Source: Elmis aenea
Taxonomy: Eukaryota; Arthropoda; Insecta; Coleoptera; Elmidae
Direction of reading: 5' to 3'
NCBI GenBank assembly: GCA_947652605.1
Contig: OX393583.1
Span: 13,743,222-13,807,221 of the forward strand
DNA length: 64,000 nucleotides
Shown: positions 11,471 to 22,707 of the stretch, one piece after another
Position numbering within the stretch: the stretch's first letter is position 1
How the letters are laid out: each line of letters begins with the position of its first letter
Notes under the pieces: generated by a model
Database searches by the model: none
Told to the model about the DNA's origin: nothing
What the model saw: the letters and a program-made list of their open reading frames with translations, nothing else
Translations under genes and position numbers: made by a program

Positions 11471-12045
11471 ATTTTGGGCAATAAACAATCAAAGATATAT
11501 GTATTTAAATTAGGTTCCAAACATCGTTTACCAGAATGAATATAATTTCTTAATTGTAGGTAGTTTTAAACACTTTTGTAACACGGATTTTCCACTTCCG
11601 TTTGCAAACATGTATTTTCAGGTACCAATGTATTTCCATATTGACCAACGGCAGCTTTGTGATAACATTCATTTATTTTTTGAATATTGAGGTGTACCAA
11701 AGTTTTAGTCAGTGTAAAGAAAACTTGCAAACCAGTAAAGTGAACTAGCTGTAAAGAGTATTTTCGTTGATTCGGTTATTCAAACGACACAAGTCATGTT
11801 CTTTGATAAAGACTTTTTTTAATTTCTGAAATAGAAACAGAGCAGCGACACAAGTCAAACGAACTTACCGATGATTTTTTATCGCCCGTGCGCGAACCTA
11901 ATTATTTTCAGGAGATTTTTCCTGGTGCAATTTTTAGTTGCGTGGTAAAAATATCGCCCGTGCGCACAATGTCTGCTGGTAGTTCTAGTATTACGAACTT
12001 TAACAAAAAATCAACTGGATTTGACTACTAAAGCAATTCTCACCT
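11471..12045. other. Unassigned sequence before the piggyBac-like element
   Basis: Nothing coding is recognised. ATCGCCCGTGCGC occurs twice (about 11880 and 11951) about 70 bp apart. This is a small unexplained direct repeat. Confidence 0.35.
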
Positions 12046-12742
12046 TTAACCCATTAAGGCCCAGCGTCCTCTTTTGAGGACAAGCGTATATTTGCTCCAA
12101 AACTTTTTTTTTTCTTCGTAATTTCTATTACTTTTCATTTTATTCCTTAAATGGAGTACCAACGATGACAGGTAATCATATTAGATACATTTAGTTTGAA
12201 TACTTGTTGAGTAGCACTGGTTCAAATCAGACCGATTTTAAGTAGTCAGATACCGTTCGTTACGTTTTTTTTTCGAGTCTCAAAACTTCAAGTAAGTGAC
12301 TATTTTTGTTATAGTTATAATCAAAAACGATACTAAATTATATTAAGACACATTTTGCATAGTCTGTTCATATTGTTTTTAAATTATACACCCTCTAATC
12401 TCCCTGTCCTCAAATGAGTTTGTGACATCTTTTTAAATTAGAGCTTTATATTTTGAGGACACTTTTATTGCAGTGTACATGTTTGTGCTAAAATATTTGA
12501 ATGACTTATAGTGCTTACATGTATATTTTGATCTTGCATCGTACTTTTCAACCCATAGAAAATATGAATAAAAATATTCAAAACTGTCGAAGAAGCATTT
12601 GAATATCTTATCTCTGAAGAAATGAAATAGAATGCGACATTGTTGCTTTACCGCTAGAAGTAGATGAACTAACCGACGAATAAGGTATAGAATTATAGAT
12701 GATGACCAACTCTATCTAAATATATCTAAGGGAGAAAAAAAT

Positions 12743-13219
12743 TTGCGCAGCGGAACAATAAGGGATAATAGATTTGCAAAATGTACTCTTATAACACCTA
12801 AAGAAATGCAAAAACAAGCTAGAGGATTTATAGACTATCAATTCGATAAAAAAAATGAAATTCTAATATTAAGATGGAATGATAACAATTCAGTAACACT
12901 AGCAACCAATTTTGATAAAGTAAAGCCAACGGTGAAAGTCCAGCGTTAGAGTCGCGAACAAAAAACAACTAAAAACGTTCAGCAGCCTGCGGCCATTCAA
13001 GCTTACAACAAATTCATGGGAGGGGTGGATCTCCATGACTGGCTATTAGAAAAACATACCACTGCTATCAGAGGTAAAAAAAAATGGTATTGGCCTTTGT
13101 TCACCCGTTTGATAGGCATGGCTGTTGTACAAACTAGTGCACGACAGTATCTCAATATCCATCAAGGATTTTCGAAGACAAATAGCTGTGACATATTTGA
13201 AAAAAGGACATGGAGCACG
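12743..13219 (+). pseudogene. piggyBac-type transposase relic
   Basis: One plus-strand frame with a single stop (12947-12949) encodes SGTIRDNRF, RGFIDYQFDKKNEI, RWNDNNSVTLATNF and, after the stop, AYNKFMGGVDLHDWLLEKH and WYWPLFTRL. This order (R-W-x-D-N...V-T-L-x-T-N, then Y-N-x-x-M-G-G-V-D) is diagnostic of the second half of piggyBac transposases. D in the GGVD motif is one of the conserved catalytic positions. Upstream, 12578-12700 gives acidic N-terminal-like pieces (VEEAFEYLISEE; LPLEVDELTDE) in broken frames, joined by an internal deletion that removes most of the DDD core. The hAT insertion at 13228 truncates the 3' part. Confidence 0.9.
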
Positions 13220-13452
13220 GTTGGCACTAGGGATTGTAATACCGGTAAACCGGTTTACCGGTAAATCGCAAAAAATGCTCTTCAAATTTTACCGGTAATT
13301 TTCCAGTTTTTTACCGGTAATTCCGGTAATTTTACAATATCTTTCTAATCATGATAAAAATCTAAATCAAATAATCGAAAAAACATTGACCCATTTTCAA
13401 AGAGAAAAAAAGGGGAAATCATACAAATGGCATATGATTGTTTACTCACTAC

Positions 13453-14174
13453 TAGGGTTGCCAATAGGTCTCTTTTAAAGAGAACATGTTCTCTTTTTTA
13501 AGAGAATATTTTTGTTCTCTTTCTTTTTTTATTATTTATATAAATGTCCTCTTTTTTAAATTTTGCTAATTAATAATGCACAAAAGATAAAGTTCCTCTC
13601 TAAATTTGAAATGTAAATTAACAACACTATTTTTATTGTGTGTAAAGGTAAAAAGCATGTGAAATTTTGATCTAGTCAATCTAGTGTTGTCAACACAGGT
13701 CCACAGGTGAGGTGTGGTGGGGTTTGCAAATATCACACGTTACAAATCAAATCACATGGCCTGAAACAACCAATCGTATTATCATTTTTCAAGAAGAATT
13801 GCAAACCAAATATAAATGTTTTAAACCAACATCAAATTCTAAATCGGAGGCGACTTGTACGATTTGTAATACAATAGTTTCAGTTGCAAACAAAGGCAAA
13901 TATGATTTGGCGCAACACGTATTGTCAAAAAAACACTCAAAAATTCTTCGTGCAGGAACTAGTTCCATGTCCGTATGTGATTTTTTTACACACAAAAATT
14001 CATCTCTCGATCTCAAAGTATCAGCAGTTGAAGGAACTTTGGCTTTTCACACTTTTTAAGTTACAAATCTTATATTATAATTGTAAAAAACGTGTATACG
14101 AATAACTTTATAAAGAAAATAAATTTATTGAAAAAAATTTTCTCTTTTTTTGTACTCAACAGTTGGCAACCCTA
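13453..14174 (+). mobile_element. Nested hAT with BED-finger relic
   Basis: The ends are TAGGGTTGCCAA and TTGGCAACCCTA, flanked by a perfect 8-bp duplication CTCACTAC (13445-13452 and 14175-14182). Length is 722 bp. It encodes an N-terminal zinc-finger fragment of a hAT transposase, so it is an internally deleted derivative. It sits inside the left end of the larger hAT and is therefore younger. Confidence 0.94.
13786..14059 (+). pseudogene. hAT transposase N-terminus with BED-type zinc finger
   Basis: The frame is open from 13712. The recognisable part runs FQEELQTKYKCF, then CTICNTIV, then HVLSKKHSKI, giving a C-x2-C...H-x5-H BED-like finger. It is followed by SVCDFFTHK and VSAVEGTLAFHTF, a segment common after the BED finger of hAT proteins (acidic/Glu-Gly then F-H). 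It ends at a stop where the catalytic domain should begin, and the rest of the element is non-coding. The fragment could still be translated as a DNA-binding peptide, but that is speculation. Confidence 0.8.
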
Positions 14175-14186
14175 CTCACTACACGA

Positions 14187-14366
14187 CTAGGGATTGTAAT
14201 AAATCGCAAAAAATGCTTTTCAAATTTTACAATATCTTTCTAATCATGATAAAAATCTAAATCAAATAATCGAAAAAAAATTGACGTATTTTCAAAGAGA
14301 AAAAATAAGGGGAAAGTATACAAATGGCATATGATTGTTTGATTGTTTACTCACTATCACTACTCG
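14187..14366 (+). repeat. Second copy of the ACCGGTAA hAT left end, with two deletions
   Basis: TAGGGATTGTAAT begins again at 14188 and the sequence follows 13228-13452. Two blocks are missing: the ACCGGTAAACCGG block after GTAAT, and the block between two ATTTTAC copies. Each deletion joint falls on a short repeated sequence, so short-homology deletion is likely. Confidence 0.8.
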
Positions 14367-14367
14367 A

Positions 14368-14457
14368 CCAACAAGTGTAGTAGAATCCGAAAAAGCTTTT
14401 TCCGCGGCTGGATTATTTTGTACAAAAATTAGGTCGCAATTAGGAGACGATAGTTAA
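14368..14457 (+). pseudogene. hAT C-terminal dimerisation fragment
   Basis: The frame reads PTSVVESEKAFSAAGLF then CTKIRSQLGDDS and stops at 14455-14457. This fits the hAT dimerisation signature S-x-x-S/E-E-x-x-F-S-x-A-G-x-x-x-T-K-x-R-x-x-L. It is the 3' part of the transposase of the hAT at 13228-16256. The GTTAAGAT target of the next nested hAT overlaps its stop codon. Confidence 0.82.
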
Positions 14458-14460
14458 GAT

Positions 14461-15634
14461 CAGGGATGGAATAACGTTTTAAATCGTTACGTTATTGTAT
14501 AACGTTATTTATTATTTGTTTTCGTTACATAACGTTATAAATAACGTTAAAAAAATGAATTGTTATGTTATATAACGTTATATAACGTTACATAAATTAT
14601 GATATACAGGGTGTTTCTTAAATAATGCAAAAAAAATCGGAAGGTGATTCCTTATTGAAAATAAAGTGGGGTCTTTTATATAACATTTTTTTCTTAGACG
14701 TCTCCTTTCGGAGTTACACCCCCCTAAAGGGGAGCGATAAAATTAAGTTTTTCTTTTATTTATCAAATTTAGATAAATATAGGAGAATGATATTTGGTTG
14801 ATGTTTTATACTTATTAAAAGGTTTCCCATAGTATTACTTTCAATCATCTTCCACCTTCATAGGGGGCTGATAAGTGCGACCCCTGTTGGTTTTTTAATC
14901 AGAACTTTTTGGTGAGTTGAACGAGAACAGTTAAAGAATAAAAAAAAACTTCTAAATGAATCAAGTTTTTAAAGAAAATTTAAAATTGTTAGATTTCAAC
15001 CCACCAAAAAATCCTGATAAAAAAACCAACAGGGGTCGCACTTTTCAGCCCCCTGTGAAGGTGGGAGATGATTAAAAATATTACTATGGGAAACCTTTTT
15101 ATAAGTATAAATCTCCCACATTTATCCAAATTTGGGAAACAAAATACAAACCCAATTTTACCGATCCCCTTTAGGAGGGTGTAACTCCGAAAGGAGACCC
15201 TAAAGAAAAAAATATATAAAAGACCCCTCTTAATTTTCGATTAAGTATCACCTCCCGAATTTTTTCGCATTATTTAAGAAACATGCTGTACCTATAAAAA
15301 TAATTTTTATTTGTAACTCTGAAATTATTTTTGGGGTCTGTAAATGTAAATTTAAAAAATAGTACCTACAAAATTACGTTGAGGTTGAGATATTTTATTT
15401 TAATTTTAATTTCTAAAATACAAAGTATTATATCTTCTGAAAATAAAAAGTTCGCCATATAAAAATTTAATTTATAGAGAATAACGATACAAAATAACTT
15501 TTAACGAAACGTTATCGGTTATTATAACGTTATATAACGTTATAAAAATATCGTTACGTTATTGTATAAAAAATTATAGTTGAATCGTTATTATAACGTT
15601 ATCGGGTATCGTTACGTTACGTTTTCCATCCCTG
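14461..15634. mobile_element. Nested hAT MITE rich in AACGTTA (family G)
   Basis: The ends are CAGGGATGGAATAACGTT and the inverse AACG..TTCCATCCCTG, flanked by a perfect 8-bp duplication GTTAAGAT (14453-14460 and 15635-15642). Dense TAACGTTA repeats occupy both ends. It has no transposase. Foldback C copy 2 occupies its middle. Confidence 0.93.
14603..15291. mobile_element. Foldback element C, copy 2
   Basis: It starts TATACAGGGTGTTTCTTAAA and ends with a diverged inverse (TTTAAGAAACATGCTGTA). The arms share CGGAGTTACACCC and AACAGGGGTCGCACTTTTCAG in inverse orientation. It is the fourth nesting level of this locus: piggyBac-like, hAT, hAT G, then C. Confidence 0.85.
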
Positions 15635-15992
15635 GTTAAGATAAATTATATTTTCTACGTGGTTATTTTTTAAGAAAAGTTTAAAATAAAAAATATTGTT
15701 AATAGTTTGACAACATAGGTATATTATGTTAAATCATTTTATATTTTATGTTCAGAATAATTTTATTTTCATGTGTATTTTGTAATGCTGGATTATATTT
15801 TTTGTAATATTTTTATTTTATATACTATAGGTATATTGTCATTTTATATTGTGTTATATTAATATTACATAAAAATATATTAGATTCGTTAATGGCTGTT
15901 AACTAATATATTGTATGAAACTAATTGGGATAGTTTAGGCTTCAACTATCTCAATCAGGTCCATAATAAATAAATGTATATAAATATATTTA

Positions 15993-16106
15993 TTTTTAAT
16001 ATGGTTTTCGGAGTTTATCCGGGTAATATTTAAATTGGCTCGACGTTTCGGCAAGCTCTCACTATAGGAGAGACGCGGATAAACTCCGAAAACTACATTA
16101 AAAATG
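15993..16106. repeat. Short inverted repeat around GACGTTTCGGC
   Basis: TGGTTTTCGGAGTTTATCCG (16002-16021) is mirrored by CGGATAAACTCCGAAAAC (16076-16093), with CTCGACGTTTCGGCAAGC between them. Such arms around a GTTTCGG core resemble the terminal hairpins of Penelope-like retroelements, but no coding part is attached, so the family is uncertain. Confidence 0.5.
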
Positions 16107-16546
16107 TTAGTAACCGCCAAAAATCTAAAAAGAAACAATATAATATAAATATATATAATAATATGATTTACCGGTAAATTACCGGTAAACCGGTTTTGAT
16201 TGACAGTTTTACCGAATTACCGGTAATTCAAAAAGTCGGTAAATTTACAATCCCTAGTTGGCACATGGTCGACCTATGTGCTTATCAGTTACTTCTGCAG
16301 CTAACACTTACTGGAACAGCGAACTCTCTAAAGCTCAATGTTGTTATATTTGTTATACATCGTTATCGATTATCGCAAGTACTCTCAAACTCCCAGCGTC
16401 CCCATATGAGGACGGCCTATATCTCCGCAACTATTATTCTGACAAAAAAAATATTATTGTAATATGCTCATATAGACCATAGAAGTAAGTTACTAAAATA
16501 TCTTTTAAAAAAAACAAAAAAAATAATGTGGGCCTTAATGGGTTAA

Positions 16547-17334
16547 AGTAAATTACGTTGTACAAAATGAACGCAAAAAAAAACCAAGTAGGTCACATTC
16601 ACCAATTTTTTTAAAGCAAATACAATAAACTAAATAGGCAATGCAACTGAACATGACTATGTTACATGAAATGGAGACGACGAAATAAAATCTTCATAAC
16701 GCCAAGCTACGAAATAAAAGAATTCAGTTCTCTCAATGAATATTTAGCCCACCTACTGTCTTATACCGTTCATTTTACAGCATATGTGGCACTAAAACGG
16801 TATGTGGAGCGACAGCTCAGCAGCTACTGCAATGTTGTTGCACTTTATTCCACTTTTTCTAGTTTCCTCAGAAATTCCTACATGATTTATAAACACAAAA
16901 TGAAAATTTTATGCATAACTATAGCGATAAGGATCAAAATAACATCACCTTCATAAAAAAAAAAAACAGTTGCAACAAGCAACGTACAATGAAGACTTGT
17001 AAACAAAAAGTTGAGCATTACTAAAACGTTATCTTCGTTACCTAAAAACGTGTACAAACCTTAAACCAGTGGCGTGGTACGATTTTTTTGGCTAATAGGC
17101 AAAATTAATAACTTTTTTTTATGTTTCCATTAAATTTAGAGGGACAAACCACGAATAAAAACAATTCTTTCTGTACAATTCTATGTAACATAATTTTATC
17201 TTCAATACCGGGTGATTCAGTTTAACTGTTGCACCCTTATAACTTTGTTATTTTAAGAGGAAACTCCCATTAACCATATGTTTATTTAAATTGCCGAACA
17301 TTTTTAACAAAAAGACATGTTTTTTCCACGTTGA
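16547..17334. other. Unassigned sequence
   Basis: No gene is recognised. CAGTGGCGTGGTACG at 17069 resembles a hAT terminus, but no partner was found. TACCGGGTGATTCAG at 17205 resembles a decayed TACAGGGTG end. Confidence 0.3.
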
Positions 17335-17893
17335 AAAATAGGGTGTTTCTTAGATACTGCGAAAAAATTCGGGAGTTGATTACTTATCAAAAGAGGGAGC
17401 GGTAAAATTAGGTTTTTATTTAATTTCTCAAATTTGGATATATGTAGGGAAATGATATTTGACAAATGTTTTATACTTATTAAAAGGTTTCCTATAGTAA
17501 TATTTTCAATCATCTCCCACCTCCACAGGGAGCTGAAAAGTGCGACCCCTGTTGGTTTTTTATCAGAACTTTTTGGTGGGTTAAAATTTTGCAATTAAAA
17601 ACCATTTTTTAAAAAGCTTGGTTTGTTTAAAAACTTTTTTAATTGTTTAGTTTTTCTCGTAAAACCTACCGTTCTGAGTAAAACATAAAATAACTAAACG
17701 TGAACCGTCAAATATTTAAATATAAAACGATTTATTTTGGTGGTTGCCATGCTTTGTTCATGTTCATGTTGGATAGAATTGACGGGCGTTTTAGCGCTGT
17801 CGCCGCGTAAACGTCAAAATAAATTACATCCGTCAATTCTACCCAATATGAACATAAACAAACCATGGCAACCACCAAAATGAATCGTTTATA
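17335..17893 (-). repeat. Foldback family C, copy 3, left arm plus central hairpin
   Basis: A decayed terminus (AGGGTGTTTCTTAGATACTG) leads into the C arm (GACCCCTGTTGG, then TCAGAACTTTTTGGTGGGTT) and the central palindrome at 17726-17890 (TGGTGGTTGCCATG against CATGGCAACCACCA). The right arm is missing. It is complementary to the 4740-5150 copy, which has centre plus right arm only. Confidence 0.75.
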
Positions 17894-18122
17894 AAAAATG
17901 TAGAAAATTCGAAAGGAAAAGATAATATTATAACCTACTTGTTTTTATCTTTCAATTGTTTTAAAATTACCGCTATCTACCTTCATAGCCTACTCGAAAA
18001 ATTATGTTGCCTTAATAATTTACAATAAAATCGCGATATCTCTTAAAATATCAGTTTTAGGTATAAAACTGGCTTAATGTTTTTAAAAGACAATCAAATT
18101 TTCTACAAGACTGTGTAAAAAT

Positions 18123-18210
18123 ATACAGGGTGTTGTATTTAAGAAAATTGAGTTATCGATGTTTAAAGTTTCACGAGTTTGATCAAGCGTAAAAAACACC
18201 CTGTATAATA
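18123..18210. mobile_element. Miniature foldback Q, about 85 bp
   Basis: TATACAGGGTGTTGTATTTA and its terminal inverse AACACCCTGTATA enclose fewer than 60 bp, which include a GAGTTATCGATG stretch similar to AAGTTATTGATG in the short unit at 3878. It is one of the smallest complete TACAGGGTG elements in the window. Confidence 0.7.
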
Positions 18211-18947
18211 TTTTAAAAATGTTTCTAGCGCAAAGTGTTAATTAGTCTATTGTCAATGTAATATTCAAACGAAATTCTACTGCCTTATTATAAATAACCT
18301 AAATGTTGAACAAAATTGAAAGTGCTGTATTGCTTAAAATTTTCATAAAAATGTAAATTTTACGAAAACGGTTGACTTAAAACCCATATAACCTTTCACA
18401 TTTTTTATAGTAAATTTTAAGAGGAATCCAAAAATGAAAAAATATACAGGAGGTTCTATTTAAAATTTTAAAGTTCGAGTCCGGTTCCGGTTGAGCCGGA
18501 AGTCGTATTGCAACCTTAATATTTTCATCGAATCCGAAAAATACCATAACGCTTAGATACAAAATTTCATTGTTATTCTGCAACAGTATTATAGATATTT
18601 GTCTGTTTTCATACTTTTGCGCATCCCTGTATGTGACATGTGACTATAAATCGTGGAAAAAAATAAAGTTTGATTTAAATCAGGCCAACCCTGTTAAAAA
18701 CACAATTACATAGATAACTACACTCATATGTTAAATTCTCCATAATGACGTCACGTTTTGTCGTTATGACAGCGGATAAAAAGGTACCTAACTAAATATC
18801 CACTTGCATTTTTGCATGTAACTTTTGTTACCATGCAACCGACTTGTGACTAAAAGATTTTGACGTTTTGTTAGTTTTTATTTGGAGGTTATAATTTATT
18901 CGTGCAGTTATCGTACCGAATTACACTCGAGCTTTGTTTTTATCCTG
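18211..18947. other. Unassigned sequence with element fragments
   Basis: A GATATTTGTCTGTTTTCATA...TTTTGCGCA stretch at 18592-18628 matches the terminal repeat of element Y (59089-59972). A CCGGTTCCGGTTGAGCCGG stretch lies at 18481-18499. No gene is recognised. Confidence 0.4.
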
Positions 18948-19113
18948 GACAAACTTGCTTTTACTAAACTCAAGTTAGGTTGCAAGGCAAATCTTGACTC
19001 GACAACTGTCAAAGATAAAACAACGAGTCCTACGGACTCGTTGTTTTATCAGACAGTTTTGTCTCGTCGATTTTCCTAGCAACCAAACTTTCGTAGCAAC
19101 GCAAGTTTGGCCG
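18948..19113. repeat. Hairpin-forming element with a near-perfect core
   Basis: The core at 19014-19050 is a 17-bp perfect stem (GATAAAACAACGAGTCC and its inverse) around a 3-nt loop. Further inverse matches extend outward (GACAACTGTC against GACAGTTTTGTC; GGACAAACTTGC at 18948 against GCAAGTTTGGCC ending at 19113). It is probably a small foldback transposon. A transcribed hairpin is also possible but unsupported. Confidence 0.65.
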
Positions 19114-21045
19114 GCTAAAAAAAAAGCTCTCGTGTAATTACCCCCGATTATAATAAACTGTCAGTTGTTAAAGCGATCGTGTTTTGTCTTGTCAAATATA
19201 AGGATTGCTAAAAGTAATAAAATAAATAATAAATAAATAGCAATAATTATAAAAACTGTATCTCCAAAACGGTGATTTTTGCAATAACTAAAGTAAAAAA
19301 TTGTGTCATAGACATTGTTACAGTTAATTTTTTTATGATTTATTATTCAATTAATTAGAAATAGAGTACTTTATTTATCGTTTTAATGATCAAAATAAAA
19401 AAACGTTTTCGCATTTAATTTTTTTTCCTCATCAAAAGCAGTTTTCGGCTATTTGCATTACTCCTAATAAACGCATTTTAATAAAATATCAATACAATTT
19501 TGTTGTGATAGGTCAAAAGGGCCCCTCAAGTTTTGTTTACTTCAGCTGTACGCCCCAGCCTGAAATAATATATTTTTATTCTGTTTAAAACGTACAATAT
19601 TAGTTAAACATCTTTTGTGTACAAAAAGCAGTTTTGTCGATCACCACGGTGTAGTTTGAAAAACTAGAAGGCTGTGATTCTCACTAAGGCGACTGGATTT
19701 TCGTCGTTTACAAAGGTAAACTTTGTGTATTCATTTGTTGAAGTGAAAGTTGACGCTACGTATTCTTTAATGCCCATCGTGACTACTAACTTTTGAAGGT
19801 GACTTCTACTTCTGAAGCCAAAAAAATCCATCATCGGACTGTAAAAGCTGCTTTGAAAGCATAAATAAAATGCAAAGCAGTGTTACTTCCAAACACATTC
19901 CGAGGGGAAGACTTTTTTTACAACAACCAAAGCAATTTTAGTTACATTCAACACGTATTCGGTTAGTTCAGGTACAACAACATGACCGAAAACCTCCATG
20001 TACTACTATTAACTAACAATTCTCGTACAAACAAAAAAACACAGTCGGCTAAATCGATAAGACGTTCACTAAACACGTACAAAACTTACATGGCCAACTA
20101 TCTACGACAAGGACGGCAATGAATAACATCGCCACGTTGCCGGAGCACGATTCTAACAATAGCAACTAAACAAGTGCAACTAGCGCGGCAACGTCGCACC
20201 GTCTCGTCTGCACAGCTATAATGCAGTCTACCCAATCAGTGAAGCAAATTTTACTTTACTAGAAGGCTTTGAACGGAACTCCTAAAATACATTGTTTAGC
20301 AATAACATTTCTCGTAGTCTTATACAGGAACAGGGCGTGCGTCATAGTAGAGGCATTGGAATCTAGTGACTAGATTTCTTCATAACATAAAGAGAAACGG
20401 CTCTGAAATCCTAGCTTAGGCGAAATTAAGCCCTTAAAATGAAGTGGTCAGATGCAGCGATAAGCATCTCCAATTTGGCACAGCCACCCTTCATATTACA
20501 ATAAAAGCAGGCTTTTAGTTGGATTGTGAACTGTTTGTATTTCTATCGTAAACAAACACTCATTCCTTTGTTTTTTTTTTGGAAGCAAATTCAAGCGGAC
20601 GAGATAATAGGTCGTTAAAAAATTGAAAAGAAAAACAGTTCCGTCAGAGGATAACACCAGCTTTCAGAAAACGAATTTAAATGTTCAATCGGAGCTACGT
20701 TTCCCTTGAACGATTATAAAAACAAAATGGGGAATATTTTCACAAGCTGCAAACCTAAAAACAACCTTTCAATTGACATTATTCGCTCGTCGCAAGCAAA
20801 AACTTCAATAACCGAGCGACATTTAACAATTATTTTACAACTTTGACTGCACAAAGCTAGCCTATAGTTAACGAAATCGTCTAACTGTAACAACAATTGC
20901 GTTGCTATGGAAACGATGTTTAACGGCTCCGTTAAATTTAACCGAGTTTTGTGCAACCGGAATTGTTTATAAAAAGTTACATTATAAGCTATGATTAAAA
21001 CAGAACAAAAAGTTTATTAATAATCGAATAGTAAAATAAAATAAG
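19114..21045. other. Unassigned sequence, lowest visible repeat content in the window
   Basis: No transposon ends, tandem repeats or protein matches were recognised over about 1.9 kb. It could include regulatory or untranslated host sequence, but nothing in the sequence proves that. Confidence 0.35.
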
Positions 21046-21550
21046 GGTGTTTACATTTGAAGAAAATGAGTTATGTCACTTTGAAATTTGGTAAGTTTGG
21101 CAATTTTTTGTGAACACTCTGTGTCAATAAATTTAAATTTTTTATTTTTAAAATGTTGCTCCCCAACTGGACTAACATTATTGCTAAAACTTATTTCTTA
21201 ACTTTAAAAAACGAGGTGGCTACGATTTTTTAAAGTTATTAAGCCTGCTTGTGTAAGATTTTTCGGAAAAAAATTAATAAGTTGGCAACACTGGCACTAA
21301 ATCAAAAAACAAACAGACATTTATGTAGAGGTTAAAAAATGACATCCGATGACCTAAAAATATACAGGGTGTTCCATTTAAAAAAATCTTTGTTTTTGTT
21401 ATAGCGCAAAAATGGGACACCCTATATAGATGAAAATAATTTTACGACGTAGATATTTTCAAACCAATAACTTTATGTATTTAAGTTTTTTCTATCTCCT
21501 ACGGGCGGGGCGCTATGAAAGCCCGACGCACTAATAAATCACCCTGTATA
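21046..21550. repeat. Cluster of short TACAGGGTG-type elements
   Basis: A decayed unit lies at 21046-21125 (AGGGTGTTTACATTTGAAG to GTGAACACTCTGTG). A complete 71-bp unit lies at 21361-21431 (TATACAGGGTGTTCCATTT to GGGACACCCTATATA). A solo right end CACCCTGTATA lies at 21540. Confidence 0.6.
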
Positions 21551-21779
21551 ACGCAAGTAAAGATTAGTGTCTCTAACGGTAACACAAAAAACTAAAATAA
21601 TAGTTTTATTATGAAAATAACAATTACTTATAGCGTATGAGCCAATCTCAATCAATCCTTTTTCGTATACGTCGTTTATTTCATAGTCTCAAAACCCAAA
21701 TAAATTCCATAAAAAAACAGCAAAATTACGACCACATTGGCCGTTCCCCTATCCTTCGTTTTACCGCATTATTCGTTCA

Positions 21780-22378
21780 AATTATTTCGGCTGTTTTACT
21801 GGTTCAATATTATTTGAGTAGTAATATAACAAGTGCATTGAATTTATTGATAATTTTTGGTAATACTGCCCGAATGCAAGTTGAGCTGACAAAAACACGA
21901 AAGCACGGTGCACGAGTGATTTTTTCTGATTTAACTGTCAAATTTTACAAGTACATACTGTCAAGAGTGGTGCGTCAGGGGTGTGGTTTAATGTATATTT
22001 AAGTAACGCTACTGGTCGCCGAAATTCGTCAAAACATCATCAAGACCAAAATATTTGATTCTATCCCCTAATTAATATTTTCGACCTATCACAAACTCAG
22101 ATTTCTTAGAAACGACCAATCGACGCATGAAAATCTGTTAATTGCGAAAAGGATATTATCAGTGTATGATTATGTTTATTGGTACTTTCTACGAAATCTG
22201 AGTTTATTGGTCAAAAATGCAAATTTAACAGGAGGATCAATATCTCACAGGGTAATGTAAAATTATTACCGTGTAATAATGCTCTTATTGGTAGTCTCTA
22301 GAAGATTTTACATTGGTGATTGATCGAAAACGCAAATTTGACAGGTGAAGGAAATCTTCAGTGTATGATAAGCGGACG
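21780..22378 (+). repeat. Repeat L, copy 1 (single-copy form of the 202-bp unit)
   Basis: It matches 49975-50560 and the first tandem unit beyond it. Shared stretches include AACAAGTGCATTGAA, CCCGAATGCAAGTTGAGCTG, TCAGGGGTGTGGTTTAAT, CTCAGATTTCTTAGAAACGA, CGCAAATTTGACAGGTGAAG and AAAATTATTACCGTGTAAT. Here the 202-bp portion occurs once, whereas at 50.6-51.7 kb it is tandemly amplified. No coding capacity is recognised. Confidence 0.8.
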
Positions 22379-22699
22379 CAGGGCCTACTAGAGGAAGGGT
22401 CTTGAAGGGCTGCATTCCCGAGCCCCCAGTCTGAGGAGCCCCCAATTTTTTTTCCTGTTTACTATGCATTTTAACGACAAACTGCAAATTAACAGCAAAA
22501 TGTTTTTTAAAAGTAAATAAAATAATTACAAAAATTGAGATGTGAATAAAATGTAAAATTATATCGTCTCGTGCGCTGGCCCACAAAAAAAGTGGCCACA
22601 TTTTGTTGTTGCTCTCATCATAAAAAAACAGATTTTTTCACTCACAAGGGCCCCAAATTTGAACTTTCTCCGGCCCCCTCTTACCTCTAGGAGGCCCTG
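22379..22699. mobile_element. hAT MITE, CAGGGCCT ends
   Basis: CAGGGCCTACTAGAGG and the inverse CCTCTAGGAGGCCCTG bound 321 bp. The flanks AGCGGACG and AGCGGCGA look like an 8-bp duplication that differs by a small change. It is inserted at the end of repeat L copy 1. Confidence 0.75.
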
Positions 22700-22707
22700 A
22701 GCGGCGA

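Larger units (their letters stand above)
13228..16256 (+). mobile_element. hAT element with ACCGGTAA-rich ends, inside the piggyBac-like element
   Basis: The ends are TAGGGATTGTAATACCGG and TTTACAATCCCTA, flanked by a perfect 8-bp duplication GTTGGCAC (13220-13227 and 16257-16264). That target fits the nTnnnnAn preference known for hATs. Multiple ACCGGTAA/TTACCGGT copies lie near both ends, probably as transposase-binding repeats. A hAT C-terminal relic lies inside (14368-14457). Two further hATs are nested in it. Confidence 0.93.
12050..16542 (+). mobile_element. piggyBac-like element with TTAA ends, host of nested hATs
   Basis: Terminal inverted repeats CCCATTAAGGCCCA and TGGGCCTTAATGGG are flanked by TTAA (12046-12049 and 16543-16546), the piggyBac target. 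Just inside, CAGCGTCCTC...TGAGGAC (left) mirrors CAGCGTCCCCATATGAGGAC (right, about 16398). Removing the hAT at 13228-16256 leaves about 1.46 kb. The enclosed plus-strand transposase relic is of piggyBac type, so ends, target and protein agree. Confidence 0.92.

Noticed and set aside
17069..17100. hAT terminus CAGTGGCGTGGTACG
   Set aside because: No inverse partner or target duplication was found in the window.
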